From contig JAEYGI010000022.1 of NCBI GenBank assembly GCA_023402395.1, forward strand, positions 1 through 64,000: a DNA stretch of 64,000 nt, in the 5' to 3' direction. A model generated the notes under the pieces. The model worked only from the letters and a program-made list of their open reading frames with translations, did no database searches and was not told where the DNA came from. This DNA comes from Bacillota bacterium (GTDB lineage: Bacteria; Bacillota; UBA4882; UBA8346). Positions 1 to 7,940 of the stretch are shown here, piece by piece. A program made the position numbers and the translations under genes. How positions within the stretch are numbered: position 1 is the first letter of the stretch; the number at the start of each line of letters is the position of its first letter.

Positions 1-126
1 AGTACGGCAACGAATGCCGCAAGTACGGCAACGAATGCCGCAAGTACGGCAACGAATGCCGCAAGTACGGCAACGAATGCCGCAAGTACGGCAACGAATG
101 CCGCAAGTACGGCAACGAATGCCGTT
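1..126. repeat. Six tandem copies of a 21-bp palindromic repeat
   Basis: Six 21-bp units run head to tail from the window edge, the last differing only in its final bases (gccgtt for gccgca). Each unit contains CGGCA-ACGAA-TGCCG, a 5-bp stem with a 5-base loop, so the array is a row of small hairpins. The same stem with loop ATCAA recurs, also at 21-bp spacing, at 52629-52685. The array may extend to the left of the window. Confidence 0.95.
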
Positions 127-204
127 ACATTTTCAATCAATGCCGGGGCAGTTGCGTCAACCGGATTTACTCCGGGCAGCGGCGCCGGTGTAACGGTTTG
201 CTGA
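1..204 (+). CDS. C-terminal part of a repeat protein (partial, doubtful)
   Basis: Frame 1 is open from the window edge to TGA at 202-204. It reads as six STATNAA heptapeptides followed by a 25-residue tail rich in Gly, Ala, Thr and Ser that ends in Cys. The 21-bp period is a multiple of three, so the repeat keeps its frame. It could be the end of a low-complexity, perhaps surface, protein, or an intergenic palindrome array that happens to be open. The similar array near 52.6 kb is also open in one frame, so openness alone is weak evidence. The start lies outside the window. Confidence 0.35.
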   Translation, partial: STATNAASTATNAASTATNAASTATNAASTATNAASTATNAVTFSINAGAVASTGFTPGSGAGVTVC

Positions 205-207
205 AGA

Positions 208-342
208 TTAGGGTTCCAGGTTCTCACTTTCGGCTGGGAGTTTGAAACCAGTTGCGCGGCCGTACCAATGGGCAATGGTGGCGATAACCTTTTCCGAGCA
301 GGTAAAATCGGGATTATTTATCAATTTGACCTCATTTTCCAT
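208..342 (-). CDS. Small protein of 44 residues, function unknown
   Basis: ATG at 342 follows a GGAGG ribosome site (about 349-353) at good spacing. The product is 44 residues, starts MENEVKLINN and contains DFTCSEKVIATIAHWYG. The F-T-C-S-E stretch loosely resembles the first Cys motif of C_GCAxxG_C_C family proteins, but the later Cys motifs are absent, so it would be a truncated relative at best. It converges on the partial frame ending at 204, with 3 bases between stops. Upstream, 382-400 is an inverted repeat (TATTGAA-TATAT-TTCAATA) that could be an operator. A longer upstream TTG start is possible but has no ribosome site. Confidence 0.45.
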   Translation of the reverse strand: MENEVKLINNPDFTCSEKVIATIAHWYGRATGFKLPAESENLEP

Positions 343-585
343 CGTATCCTCCGATAGCGGTGCCGGCAGGGGAGCCGCAGATATTGAATATATTTCAATA
401 CAAACCATTAATTTTCTGTTGAAAAACAACGGGTTGCGGGATTTTTTAGAGGGATGCCCACGATAAACCCCTGGCATACGCCACCGTTAAGATGTTGTGA
501 AGACGATAGAACGAACGGAAGAGATGGGATTAAAGCACCAAACCGAGCGGGCCGGAATATCATAGCGGGGAAGGGAGTGACCGAT

Positions 586-1212
586 ATGGGAGAGCAGTTT
601 GCCGCCAGGATCCACCCAAAACGGGTTATTAAGCCGGGGCTGAATATCCTCTTTCCGGAAGTGGACGGGTTACGGGAAAAACGGATTGAAAAAGAGATCA
701 ATCATTCCATAGCCAAAAAAATGCACCGGATGATCGAGGAGCTTGGCTACGGATCCGAATCAGGCCTGGAGATTTGGGGCGGCTATCAGGTCAAGCTCAA
801 CGAATCCGGGGTTCTCGGTCTGCGTCTGGAGCATTTTTCGCAAACGGAGGAAGGAGGCCGGGCGCGGCTCATCGTTAAACCGTTGAATTTTGACCTGAAA
901 ACCGGTGAAATTTTCAAATTTGAGGATCTGTTCAAAAATGACACCGATTATGCGAGCCGGATCAATGAATTAATCAAGTCCGAGATCGCCTTGAAGCAGA
1001 TATCGCTCAGCACCGAGTTTTTCGGTATTTTTAAACGGCAAAGCTTTTACCTCGCCGAAGCCAGCCTGGCAATCGTCTTTCAACCGGGTGAATACACTCC
1101 GGAATCCGCTGAAGCCCTTGAAGTTGAAATTGCCTACGAGGCACTGATCGATTTGGTCTATAAAAACGGCCCTATCGCCCGTCTGCTGGAAAGACGAGTC
1201 CTGATTTCTTAA
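586..1212 (+). CDS. DUF3298/RsiV-like domain protein, cytoplasmic
   Basis: The product has 208 residues. I chose ATG 586 because AAGGGAGTG lies 6-7 bases upstream; the open frame extends further left without a ribosome site. The middle and C-terminal parts resemble the DUF3298 fold of RsiV and PdaC-type proteins: conserved I-V-K-P-L-N-F-D-L-K-T-G then F-K-F-E-D-L-F-K, later a stretch where a surface strand reads F-Q-P-G-E-Y. In RsiV this domain is extracellular, but here there is no signal peptide or membrane segment, so the role is unclear. It stands alone, with a 670-base gap downstream. Confidence 0.6.
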   Translation: MGEQFAARIHPKRVIKPGLNILFPEVDGLREKRIEKEINHSIAKKMHRMIEELGYGSESGLEIWGGYQVKLNESGVLGLRLEHFSQTEEGGRARLIVKPLNFDLKTGEIFKFEDLFKNDTDYASRINELIKSEIALKQISLSTEFFGIFKRQSFYLAEASLAIVFQPGEYTPESAEALEVEIAYEALIDLVYKNGPIARLLERRVLIS

Positions 1213-1270
1213 AAGCTATGTATAAAGCCCATGGAACAGAAATTTTTTATTAAGACAAGACATAAAAACG

Positions 1271-1310
1271 ACTTTATCCCTTGCTTCTCTTGCTTCTCTG
1301 AGCTTTTGTG
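1271..1310 (+). repeat. Dispersed repeat family, copy A
   Basis: The core TATCCCTTGCTTCTCT followed by GAGCTTTTGTG matches the reverse strand of 59131-59160 at 24 of 27 positions once a 9-base tandem duplication (tgcttctct, present only here) is removed. A weaker copy lies at 50771-50801. Confidence 0.5.
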
Positions 1311-1733
1311 TTCAATCGCCTTTGGCCGGCGTTATCACAACGTTTTTCAAATATGTTGTTGACCTCCCGCCGAAGAACAGGGGCATGCCCAAAGTTAAGT
1401 GAAAGGGATAAATTGATTTTGATCATTTTGCTAACTTGCTAAGTTTTTAGGTTTGAGGGGCTTCGTCGCGGTCATGCATCAAGGATGGGTCAAGAAAGAG
1501 CGGAACGGACCATCAAATGATCCTCCGTTTCTGCGCTCGGACAACTTTTCCAGTCTGCCGTTCACTGCGACTTCTCTTTTTAAATTAAAACCATATCGAC
1601 ACGACAGTTGATTAAGTATTGATCTTTAATCAAATATGGAAACTAAACGGGACGGAAACTTCAGGCTGGTTATTCGGGAAGGCCAGCAACTTGGACTTAA
1701 CAAGGGATATCGAATATGGTAGAATTAAAATAC

Positions 1734-1764
1734 TTGACCGAAAGCAGCGCCAATAGTTTATACT
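1734..1764 (+). promoter_or_regulatory. Possible promoter for the Kdo/lipid A operon
   Basis: TTGACC (1734-1739) and TATACT (1759-1764) are separated by 19 bases, slightly long for a SigA-type promoter. It is the best candidate in the gap, about 120 bases before the first gene. Confidence 0.35.
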
Positions 1765-1883
1765 ATATAGGCATAAACGCAGGACTGCTCATTTAAGCTC
1801 TTTTAACGGAGTTATTTTTTTGCCAGAGGTAGCGGCATTAAGGAACGTAAATTTCTGATATCGAAGTAGAGGAGTCAAGGTCC

Positions 1884-2579
1884 ATGCGCAAGCGGCCCAA
1901 GAAGTTTAAGTTGCGCCATCTCAAATATATGATTGACCTGGATTTCACCGTTAAACTGGCTCACTGGCTGATATCGCTGCTGGGGCGAAGCCTCCGTTAC
2001 CGAATCATCGGCAGGGAACAATTGCAAAATTATGAAGGCAAAAGCGGTTTTGTCCTGAACGCCTGGCACGGTCAGCAATTAATCGCCTTTTATTTCTTCC
2101 GCGGCTGCGGGCATTATATTTTATCCAGTTTGAGCCGGGACGGCGATTTTTCCAGTTCGATCATGCGCAAATTCGGTTGGAATATTATCCGGGGTTCAAG
2201 CTACCGGGGAGCGGTCCGGGGGTTGATCGAGCTGGTCCGGGCGGTCCGAAAAGGCGCCGGTGTGGCGTTGACTCCGGATGGGCCGCGCGGCCCGATCTAT
2301 CACATTGAGCCGGGCGCCATCTATCTGGCCCAGAAAACCGGCGCGCCGCTGATTCCGGTAGCTTTTTCATTTGACCGCAAATGGATCTCGAAACGAAGCT
2401 GGGATCGGTTCGTAATTCCCAAGCCTTTTGCCCGATGTGTCGCTTACTTTGGAGAACCGGTGTTCGTTACCGGTGACTTGACCGATGAGCGGCTGGAGGC
2501 GGAAAAAGAAAGGCTACAGCAAGCTCTTTATGATGCGAATCGTCGCGCCGAGGAGGTGCTGCGCCAGTGGACTCAATAA
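1884..2579 (+). CDS. DUF374 lysophospholipid acyltransferase family protein
   Basis: The 231-residue product fits the DUF374 branch of acyltransferases found next to Kdo and lipid A genes. Visible signatures are N-A-W-H-G (His 62) and the family hallmark TPDGPRGP at residues 130-137. It probably transfers an acyl chain to a lipid A or Kdo-lipid intermediate at the inner membrane face; the substrate is an inference from family and context. It is the first gene of the operon and overlaps waaA by 13 bases, implying translational coupling. Confidence 0.8.
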   Translation: MRKRPKKFKLRHLKYMIDLDFTVKLAHWLISLLGRSLRYRIIGREQLQNYEGKSGFVLNAWHGQQLIAFYFFRGCGHYILSSLSRDGDFSSSIMRKFGWNIIRGSSYRGAVRGLIELVRAVRKGAGVALTPDGPRGPIYHIEPGAIYLAQKTGAPLIPVAFSFDRKWISKRSWDRFVIPKPFARCVAYFGEPVFVTGDLTDERLEAEKERLQQALYDANRRAEEVLRQWTQ

Positions 2580-3868
2580 AGAGCCTGAATTATTTTTGGT
2601 ATAATCTTTTTTTGACCGTCACCGGCTTGTTCTTGGTGCCATTTTTTGTGGCCCGGAATTTGTGGTGGCGCCGGCCGGTTTTAGCGTATTTTCGGGGCTT
2701 GTCGCGGGAATCCGCCGCCGGGCTTCTTGGGAAACCGGTGATTTGGATTCATGCGGTCTCGGTGGGAGAAACGGTGGCGGCCGATTGCATAATCAAACGA
2801 ATCATGGCGTCCGTTCCCGAATACGTGCTGGTATTTACCACCACGACTCCGACTGGACGTGAAATGGCGGAGAAATTGTTCGGCGGACAAGCGACGATTG
2901 TTTATTTTCCGTTCGATTTCCCCTGGATGATGAAACGTTTTATGACGCGGGTTAATCCTCGCCTGTTTATCATGGTGGAAAAGGAGATTTGGCCTAACGC
3001 CATCCGGTATGCCCGGCGCGCCGGCGCGAAAGTAGCCATCGTCAATGGACAAGTCAGCGAACGTTCCTTTAGATGGTATCAGAAGTTCGGCTTCTTCACC
3101 AAAGAAGTTTTGGCGCAGATTGATCAGTTGGCGATGCAAACCGCGGAGGACGCCAACCGTATTGGAAAGTTGGGCGCTCCGCTTCACCGGATCGCGGTGA
3201 CCGGCAATATTAAATTCGATCAGGATTATCCCGTGTTCTCCACCGAGCAGATCAACGATTTCCGGCAACGCTATGGCTGGGATCGATCGATCCCCATCGT
3301 AGCCGCGGCCAGCACGCATCGCGGGGAAGAGGAGAGCGTCATTGAAGCCTTTCAACGCTTGACCCGGGATAACCCCTATTATCTTATTATAGCGCCCCGT
3401 CATACCAACCGTGCGGAAGAAGTCGGCATGCTGCTGAAACGGTTCAATATCCGCTTCAATTTGCGCTCCGGTTCAAATACGGATGGCGACGACGCTCAGG
3501 TTCTATTGGTTGACACCATGGGGGAATTGGGATTGGTATATGCTGTCGCCGATTATGTTTTTGTGGGGGGCAGTTTGACGAATGTCGGCGGGCATAATGT
3601 CATGGAGGCAGCCGCTCAGGCCAAGCCGGTCATTTATGGACCGTACATGCAGAATCAATTGCAGAGCAGACTGATGCTGGAGGCCGCTTCGGCCGGATAT
3701 ACCGTTCATAATTCGACTGAACTGACGCAGCGGATCCAGTCGTTTCGGAGCGATCCCGATGAGTACCGGAAGTTGGCTGTTCAAGCGAAGCGGGTGGTCT
3801 TCGACAATCAGGGCGCAGCAGGTAAGACTGCGCAGTTAATAATTGATTTGATGAGGAACGATCAGTGA
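2567..3868 (+). CDS. waaA: 3-deoxy-D-manno-octulosonic acid (Kdo) transferase
   Basis: This 433-residue GT30 enzyme transfers Kdo from CMP-Kdo to the lipid A precursor on the cytoplasmic side of the inner membrane. Residues 8-28 form the usual single N-terminal anchor. HAVSVGE at 62-68 carries the catalytic Glu (68). The C-terminal half has the GT-B donor-binding features, including V-F-V-G-G-S-L-T followed by G-G-H-N-V-M-E-A-A. Length is normal for WaaA. It overlaps the acyltransferase gene before it and lpxK after it (4 bases). Whether it adds one or several Kdo residues cannot be read from sequence. Confidence 0.93.
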   Translation: MDSIKSLNYFWYNLFLTVTGLFLVPFFVARNLWWRRPVLAYFRGLSRESAAGLLGKPVIWIHAVSVGETVAADCIIKRIMASVPEYVLVFTTTTPTGREMAEKLFGGQATIVYFPFDFPWMMKRFMTRVNPRLFIMVEKEIWPNAIRYARRAGAKVAIVNGQVSERSFRWYQKFGFFTKEVLAQIDQLAMQTAEDANRIGKLGAPLHRIAVTGNIKFDQDYPVFSTEQINDFRQRYGWDRSIPIVAAASTHRGEEESVIEAFQRLTRDNPYYLIIAPRHTNRAEEVGMLLKRFNIRFNLRSGSNTDGDDAQVLLVDTMGELGLVYAVADYVFVGGSLTNVGGHNVMEAAAQAKPVIYGPYMQNQLQSRLMLEAASAGYTVHNSTELTQRIQSFRSDPDEYRKLAVQAKRVVFDNQGAAGKTAQLIIDLMRNDQ

Positions 3869-4995
3869 CCGATCAGAAAATTGTCAGCTATTTGCTACGG
3901 GTTGTTTCCGGCGAGATCAAAGGGTTCTCAGCCGGTTTGATTTTAGGGTTACTTTCACTATTGGAAGGGGTTTATTGGGCTTTCGCCACGCTTGGTCGAC
4001 GACTGACCTCCCCCAAACGTCTTCCTATGCCGGTAATCAGCGTCGGCAATTTGGTTGCTGGCGGAACGGGCAAGACTCCGTGCGTAATTTGGCTGGTCCG
4101 GGAGTTAAAAAAGGCGGGATTTAACCCGGCGATTTTGACCCGTGGTTATGGCGGGACCGTCAGTGAGCAAGGAATGGTAGTTCGCCATGGGGATTTGGAG
4201 CGGATCAGTCCCGGAATTATCGGCGATGAGCCGTATTTGTTGGCCAAGCTGTTGCCGGAGACGGCGGTGGGGGTCGGAAGGGATCGCTTGACCATGGGGC
4301 TGCGGATATTGCGTGAAGTCTCTAGGGTTGACTGTTTTATCCTGGATGACGGCTTTCAGTATTGGAAACTGAAGCGTGAGTTCGACCTGGTATTGCTGGA
4401 AGCCTCCAATCCTTTCGGTTATGGGCACTTAATTCCCAGAGGCACGTTGCGGGAACCGGTTCATGGGTTAAAGCGGGCCGGCGCTATCTTAATTACCCGG
4501 ACGGAACAAGTCGATGGCGAGCGACTGTCTGGTGTCATTCAAGGGCTCAACCGGCAATTTCCCACGATTCCTTGCCAGCCGGCGCGGCAAACGATAACCA
4601 GGATCATTCCCCTCTCTGATTATGGTTCGGAGGGTGCCGGACTCGAAGCGGGATCGTTTCTTAAGGGGCGGTTGGTAGCGGCGGTAACCGGTATCGGAAA
4701 TCCGGGCCAATTCTTTGACACGGTGGAAAAAGCCGGCGCGAATCTGGATTTTTCCAAAGCATACCCCGATCATTATGGCTGGACTCCGTCGGATATTCAT
4801 GAATTGGGCGCGATTCTGCGCTCAAAGGGGATCCGGGACATCATGATTACAGCCAAGGACGGGGTCAAGCTGAAAGAATTTTCGGCTATCTTTCGTGAAC
4901 AGGGGCTTGAGTTTTACATCATGAACCTTGAATTTGAAGTTCACGATCCGGAGATCCTTAATCGGATCACCGAATCGATCCGGGATTGGTGTTGA
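3865..4995 (+). CDS. lpxK: Tetraacyldisaccharide 4'-kinase
   Basis: LpxK phosphorylates the 4' position of the lipid A disaccharide at the inner membrane. The 376-residue product has the unusual Walker A GNLVAGGTGKT at 61-71 and the D-D-G-F-Q motif at 161-165. A hydrophobic segment near residues 20-45 fits the N-terminal membrane helix. It is somewhat longer than many LpxK proteins. Its presence with waaA and kdsA is direct evidence for lipid A-type glycolipid in this organism. Earlier lipid A genes (lpxA, C, D, B) are not in the window. Confidence 0.93.
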   Translation: MTDQKIVSYLLRVVSGEIKGFSAGLILGLLSLLEGVYWAFATLGRRLTSPKRLPMPVISVGNLVAGGTGKTPCVIWLVRELKKAGFNPAILTRGYGGTVSEQGMVVRHGDLERISPGIIGDEPYLLAKLLPETAVGVGRDRLTMGLRILREVSRVDCFILDDGFQYWKLKREFDLVLLEASNPFGYGHLIPRGTLREPVHGLKRAGAILITRTEQVDGERLSGVIQGLNRQFPTIPCQPARQTITRIIPLSDYGSEGAGLEAGSFLKGRLVAAVTGIGNPGQFFDTVEKAGANLDFSKAYPDHYGWTPSDIHELGAILRSKGIRDIMITAKDGVKLKEFSAIFREQGLEFYIMNLEFEVHDPEILNRITESIRDWC

Positions 4996-5057
4996 CGGCG
5001 TTATGCTGGAGCGAATCGATTTTTGTGCTGAGGTCAGACAAGGAAGGACTTGGTTTA

Positions 5058-5870
5058 ATGAAATATACGTTGCAAGATCTTTTCAATGGCCGATTGTTGT
5101 TGATCGCGGGCCCATGCGTTATTGAGTCCGAGGAACACACGCTGCGCATGGCCTCCGAACTAAAACGGATCGCCGCCGCGGTGGGAATGGCCTATGTTTT
5201 TAAAGCTTCATATGACAAGGCCAATCGGACCTCGGTGGAATCTTACCGTGGGCCGGGCCTTACCAAAGGGCTGGCGATTTTAAAACGGGTAAAGAATGAG
5301 TTGAGCCTGCCGATTCTCTCCGATGTCCACGCGGAGGACCAAGTGGCGGCAGCCGCTGAAGTGTTGGATATTATCCAGATTCCGGCTTTTCTATCGCGCC
5401 AGACCGATCTGATCTTGGCCGCGGCGCGGACGGGGCGAGTGATTAACATCAAAAAGGCGCAGTTCAGCGCCCCGGAGGATCTGCAAAACGTCATCGGGAA
5501 GGTGAAATCCACCGGGAATGATCAGGTGATCTTAACCGAACGGGGAGTATCGTTCGGATATAACCGGTTGATTGTCGATATGCGCGCCTTGCCGATTATG
5601 CGTTCCTTCGGGGTTCCGGTCGTTTTTGACGGCACTCATAGCGTGCAGGAACCCGGCGGACTTGGGAAAGCCACTGGCGGAGATCGCCGGATGGTTCCTT
5701 ATCTTTGCCGGGCGGCGGTGGCCACCGGAGTGGACGGGTTATTTTTAGAAGTACACGACAATCCCGATTGCGCCAAATCCGATGGGCCGAACATGGTGGA
5801 ACTGTCGAAGCTGGAAGGGCTACTGCGAACCCTGGCAGAGATCGACCGGATCGTCAAACCTGAGTTGTAA
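5058..5870 (+). CDS. kdsA: 3-deoxy-8-phosphooctulonate synthase (Kdo-8-P synthase)
   Basis: KdsA condenses phosphoenolpyruvate with arabinose 5-phosphate, feeding the transferase encoded upstream. The product has 270 residues from ATG 5058, which follows AAGGA; an upstream in-frame TTG would add 24 residues unlike the family. Signatures include I-A-G-P-C-V-I-E-S near the start, K-A-S-Y-D-K-A-N-R-T-S, F-D-G-T-H-S-V-Q, and L-E-V-H-D-N-P near the C-terminus. The Asn of K-A-N-R-T-S is typical of KdsA rather than DAHP synthase. Confidence 0.93.
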   Translation: MKYTLQDLFNGRLLLIAGPCVIESEEHTLRMASELKRIAAAVGMAYVFKASYDKANRTSVESYRGPGLTKGLAILKRVKNELSLPILSDVHAEDQVAAAAEVLDIIQIPAFLSRQTDLILAAARTGRVINIKKAQFSAPEDLQNVIGKVKSTGNDQVILTERGVSFGYNRLIVDMRALPIMRSFGVPVVFDGTHSVQEPGGLGKATGGDRRMVPYLCRAAVATGVDGLFLEVHDNPDCAKSDGPNMVELSKLEGLLRTLAEIDRIVKPEL

Positions 5871-5891
5871 GTCGGAAAAGAGGTAAGCGCG

Positions 5892-6875
5892 GTGGGTGAA
5901 GACCATATTTATTTGAGACAGGCCAAAGAAGTCCTCCAGATCGAAGCGGAATCGGTGCAACGGATCGCCGAGAGACTAGATGAGGCATTTATCAAGGCAG
6001 TGGACTTGATTCTGCATTGTACCGGCCGAGTGGTGGTTACGGGAATGGGAAAGTCCGGCCTGATTGGCCGGAAGATCGCGGCGACGCTTGCCAGCACCGG
6101 AACTCCTTCGTTCTTTTTGCACCCTGGGGAAGGCGTGCACGGGGATTTGGGAATGGTCGCTCCCTCCGATATTGTGCTGGCCATTTCCAGCAGCGGAGAA
6201 GTCAACGAAACCTTAGCGATTCTTCCATCGTTGAAAATTATGGGGACGACCGTTATTTCGATTACCAGCAATAGCGATTCCACTTTGGCAAAGAATAGCG
6301 ACCTGACATTACTATTAAATATTGAGCGCGAAGCCTGCCCCATGAATCTGGCGCCGACCGCCAGCACTACCGCCACGTTGGCGCTGGGAGACGCCTTAGC
6401 GATGGTATTATTGAAAGCGCGGAATTTCAGCCCCGAAGAGTATGCCTTATATCATCCGGGGGGAGCCTTGGGCCGGAAATTATTGTTGACGGTTGAGAAA
6501 TTAATGTATACCGGGGCTGAAAATCCGATTATACTTCCGGACAAGACGGTGAAAGACGCGATCCTGGTCATGACCCGCGAAAATCTTGGAGTGGCGGTGG
6601 TAGTCGATGAACTGGGATCACTGCTGGGGATCATTACCGACGGCGATTTGCGCCGGATTTTACGGAAATACGAAAATCCGCTGGGACTGCCGGTAGCTGA
6701 GGTCATGACCAGGAATCCCAAGTTTATTTCCCCGGAAAAGCTGGCCGCCGAAGCGATGCACTTAATGGAATCCAAAAATATCACGTCGCTTCCGGTGGTG
6801 GGTGAAAACGAAAAAGTCGTGGGCATCGTCCGTCTGCATGATATTATTAAAGGTCTTACCGGAATGAAAGTGTGA
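5892..6875 (+). CDS. kdsD: Arabinose-5-phosphate isomerase, SIS plus CBS domains
   Basis: The enzyme converts ribulose 5-phosphate to arabinose 5-phosphate, the KdsA substrate. The 327-residue product starts at GTG 5892 with GAGGTAA upstream. An SIS domain covers roughly residues 35-170 (V-T-G-M-G-K-S-G near its start, then the S-S-S-G-E motif). Two CBS domains follow (about 208-326). This is the full KdsD/KpsF architecture. Placement directly after kdsA makes the pathway assignment firm. The next gene begins within 12 bases of its stop. Confidence 0.92.
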   Translation: MGEDHIYLRQAKEVLQIEAESVQRIAERLDEAFIKAVDLILHCTGRVVVTGMGKSGLIGRKIAATLASTGTPSFFLHPGEGVHGDLGMVAPSDIVLAISSSGEVNETLAILPSLKIMGTTVISITSNSDSTLAKNSDLTLLLNIEREACPMNLAPTASTTATLALGDALAMVLLKARNFSPEEYALYHPGGALGRKLLLTVEKLMYTGAENPIILPDKTVKDAILVMTRENLGVAVVVDELGSLLGIITDGDLRRILRKYENPLGLPVAEVMTRNPKFISPEKLAAEAMHLMESKNITSLPVVGENEKVVGIVRLHDIIKGLTGMKV

Positions 6876-6886
6876 GGAACTGTCAA

Positions 6887-7798
6887 ATGGCCAAGCGACG
6901 AAGTTTGATCAAGAATTGGGCTGAATACTTTTTCTTTCAGATCATGTTATTTTGTATCCGGATTACTCCGTTTTCCTGGGGATGCCAAGTAGGGAGAGGA
7001 ATCGGCCTGTTGGCATATGGATTGTTGAGCCCCCGCCGCCAATTGACAGTGGAGAACATCCGTGAGGCGCGGCAAAGAGGTTTTCTGCCGGGGATACGCG
7101 AAGAGATTTTGGCCAGGAACGTCTGGGAGAATGTCGGCGTAACCGGGGCGGAATTTCTTTATTTTTACGCGCGGGATGCGGCGGCGCTTAAACAAAAAGT
7201 GGAATTGGTCGGGGAGGAGCATCTGCGCCGTGCAATTGCGCAGGAAAAGGGGACCATTATGGTCACGCCCCACATCGGTAATTGGGAGTTACTTGGATTA
7301 TATCTTTGCTCCATAGGCTATCCATTAAACCCCGTTGTAAAAAAGCAATCCAATCCGTTTTTTGACCGCGCCATTCAGGAGCGGAGGCGTTCCGCCGGTA
7401 TGAATGTGATCTTTAATAAAGGGTTTTTACGGCCGATTGTTAAAACCTTAAAAAACAATGGGATTGTTCCTTTTTTAATCGACCAAGCGCAAATCGGATC
7501 CAATGGGGTTCCGGTTACCGCGTTTGGAAGAACGGCGTACTTGCCGCCCGGTGCGGTTGAATTTGGCTTAAAGACCGGAGCCCCGATGGTTTTTGCCTGT
7601 CTGGTCCGTCAGAAAGGAAATCCGCGCTTTAAGGCCATTATCAGTGAGGTGGAGATGACCAAATCCGGTGATTATCAGCAGGATTTGGCGGTAAATACCG
7701 CAAAACTGATGGCCATGATACAGGAGATTATTGCCAAGTATCCGGAACAATGGTTGTGGATGCATAAGTTTTGGCCAAAGAAGGTCAAAATTAAATAA
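6887..7798 (+). CDS. LpxL/HtrB-like lipid A late acyltransferase
   Basis: The 303-residue product belongs to the LpxL/LpxM/HtrB acyltransferase family that adds secondary acyl chains to Kdo-lipid A. A hydrophobic N-terminal anchor spans about residues 14-45. The catalytic HX4E motif is HIGNWE at 129-134. The C-terminus has the family's E-Q-W-L-W-M-H-K-F-W-P pattern. ATG 6887 sits 8-9 bases after GTGAGGA; a GTG at 6872 inside that ribosome site is less likely. It closes the operon: kdsB, kdsC and lpt transport genes do not follow here. I cannot tell LpxL from LpxM. Confidence 0.85.
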   Translation: MAKRRSLIKNWAEYFFFQIMLFCIRITPFSWGCQVGRGIGLLAYGLLSPRRQLTVENIREARQRGFLPGIREEILARNVWENVGVTGAEFLYFYARDAAALKQKVELVGEEHLRRAIAQEKGTIMVTPHIGNWELLGLYLCSIGYPLNPVVKKQSNPFFDRAIQERRRSAGMNVIFNKGFLRPIVKTLKNNGIVPFLIDQAQIGSNGVPVTAFGRTAYLPPGAVEFGLKTGAPMVFACLVRQKGNPRFKAIISEVEMTKSGDYQQDLAVNTAKLMAMIQEIIAKYPEQWLWMHKFWPKKVKIK

Positions 7799-7842
7799 AA
7801 AGCAAATGCGAAAATCCAGTGGAAATCTGCGTTGTGGCTGGC

Positions 7843-7872
7843 TTGACAAGGATCGCCGGCTTATGTTAGACT
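7843..7872 (+). promoter_or_regulatory. Promoter for acyl-CoA dehydrogenase gene
   Basis: TTGACA (7843-7848) and TAGACT (7867-7872) with an 18-base spacer lie about 70 bases upstream of the start codon. Confidence 0.55.
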
Positions 7873-7940
7873 GGTAGTAATTTGTGGTTTCATCTTAATT
7901 TCAGAGAGATTGTTCGAAATTTAACGAAGAGGTGAATGTT

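Larger units (their letters stand above)
1213..1883. other. Intergenic stretch without a recognisable gene
   Basis: I see no coding frame with a ribosome site here. It holds a member of a dispersed repeat family (1271-1310), a GGGCATGCCC palindrome near 1380, and a candidate promoter (1734-1764) for the Kdo/lipid A operon. Confidence 0.6.

Noticed and set aside
1..126. CRISPR array
   Set aside because: Units are contiguous with no spacers, and no cas genes are near. The same holds for the 25.5-kb array.
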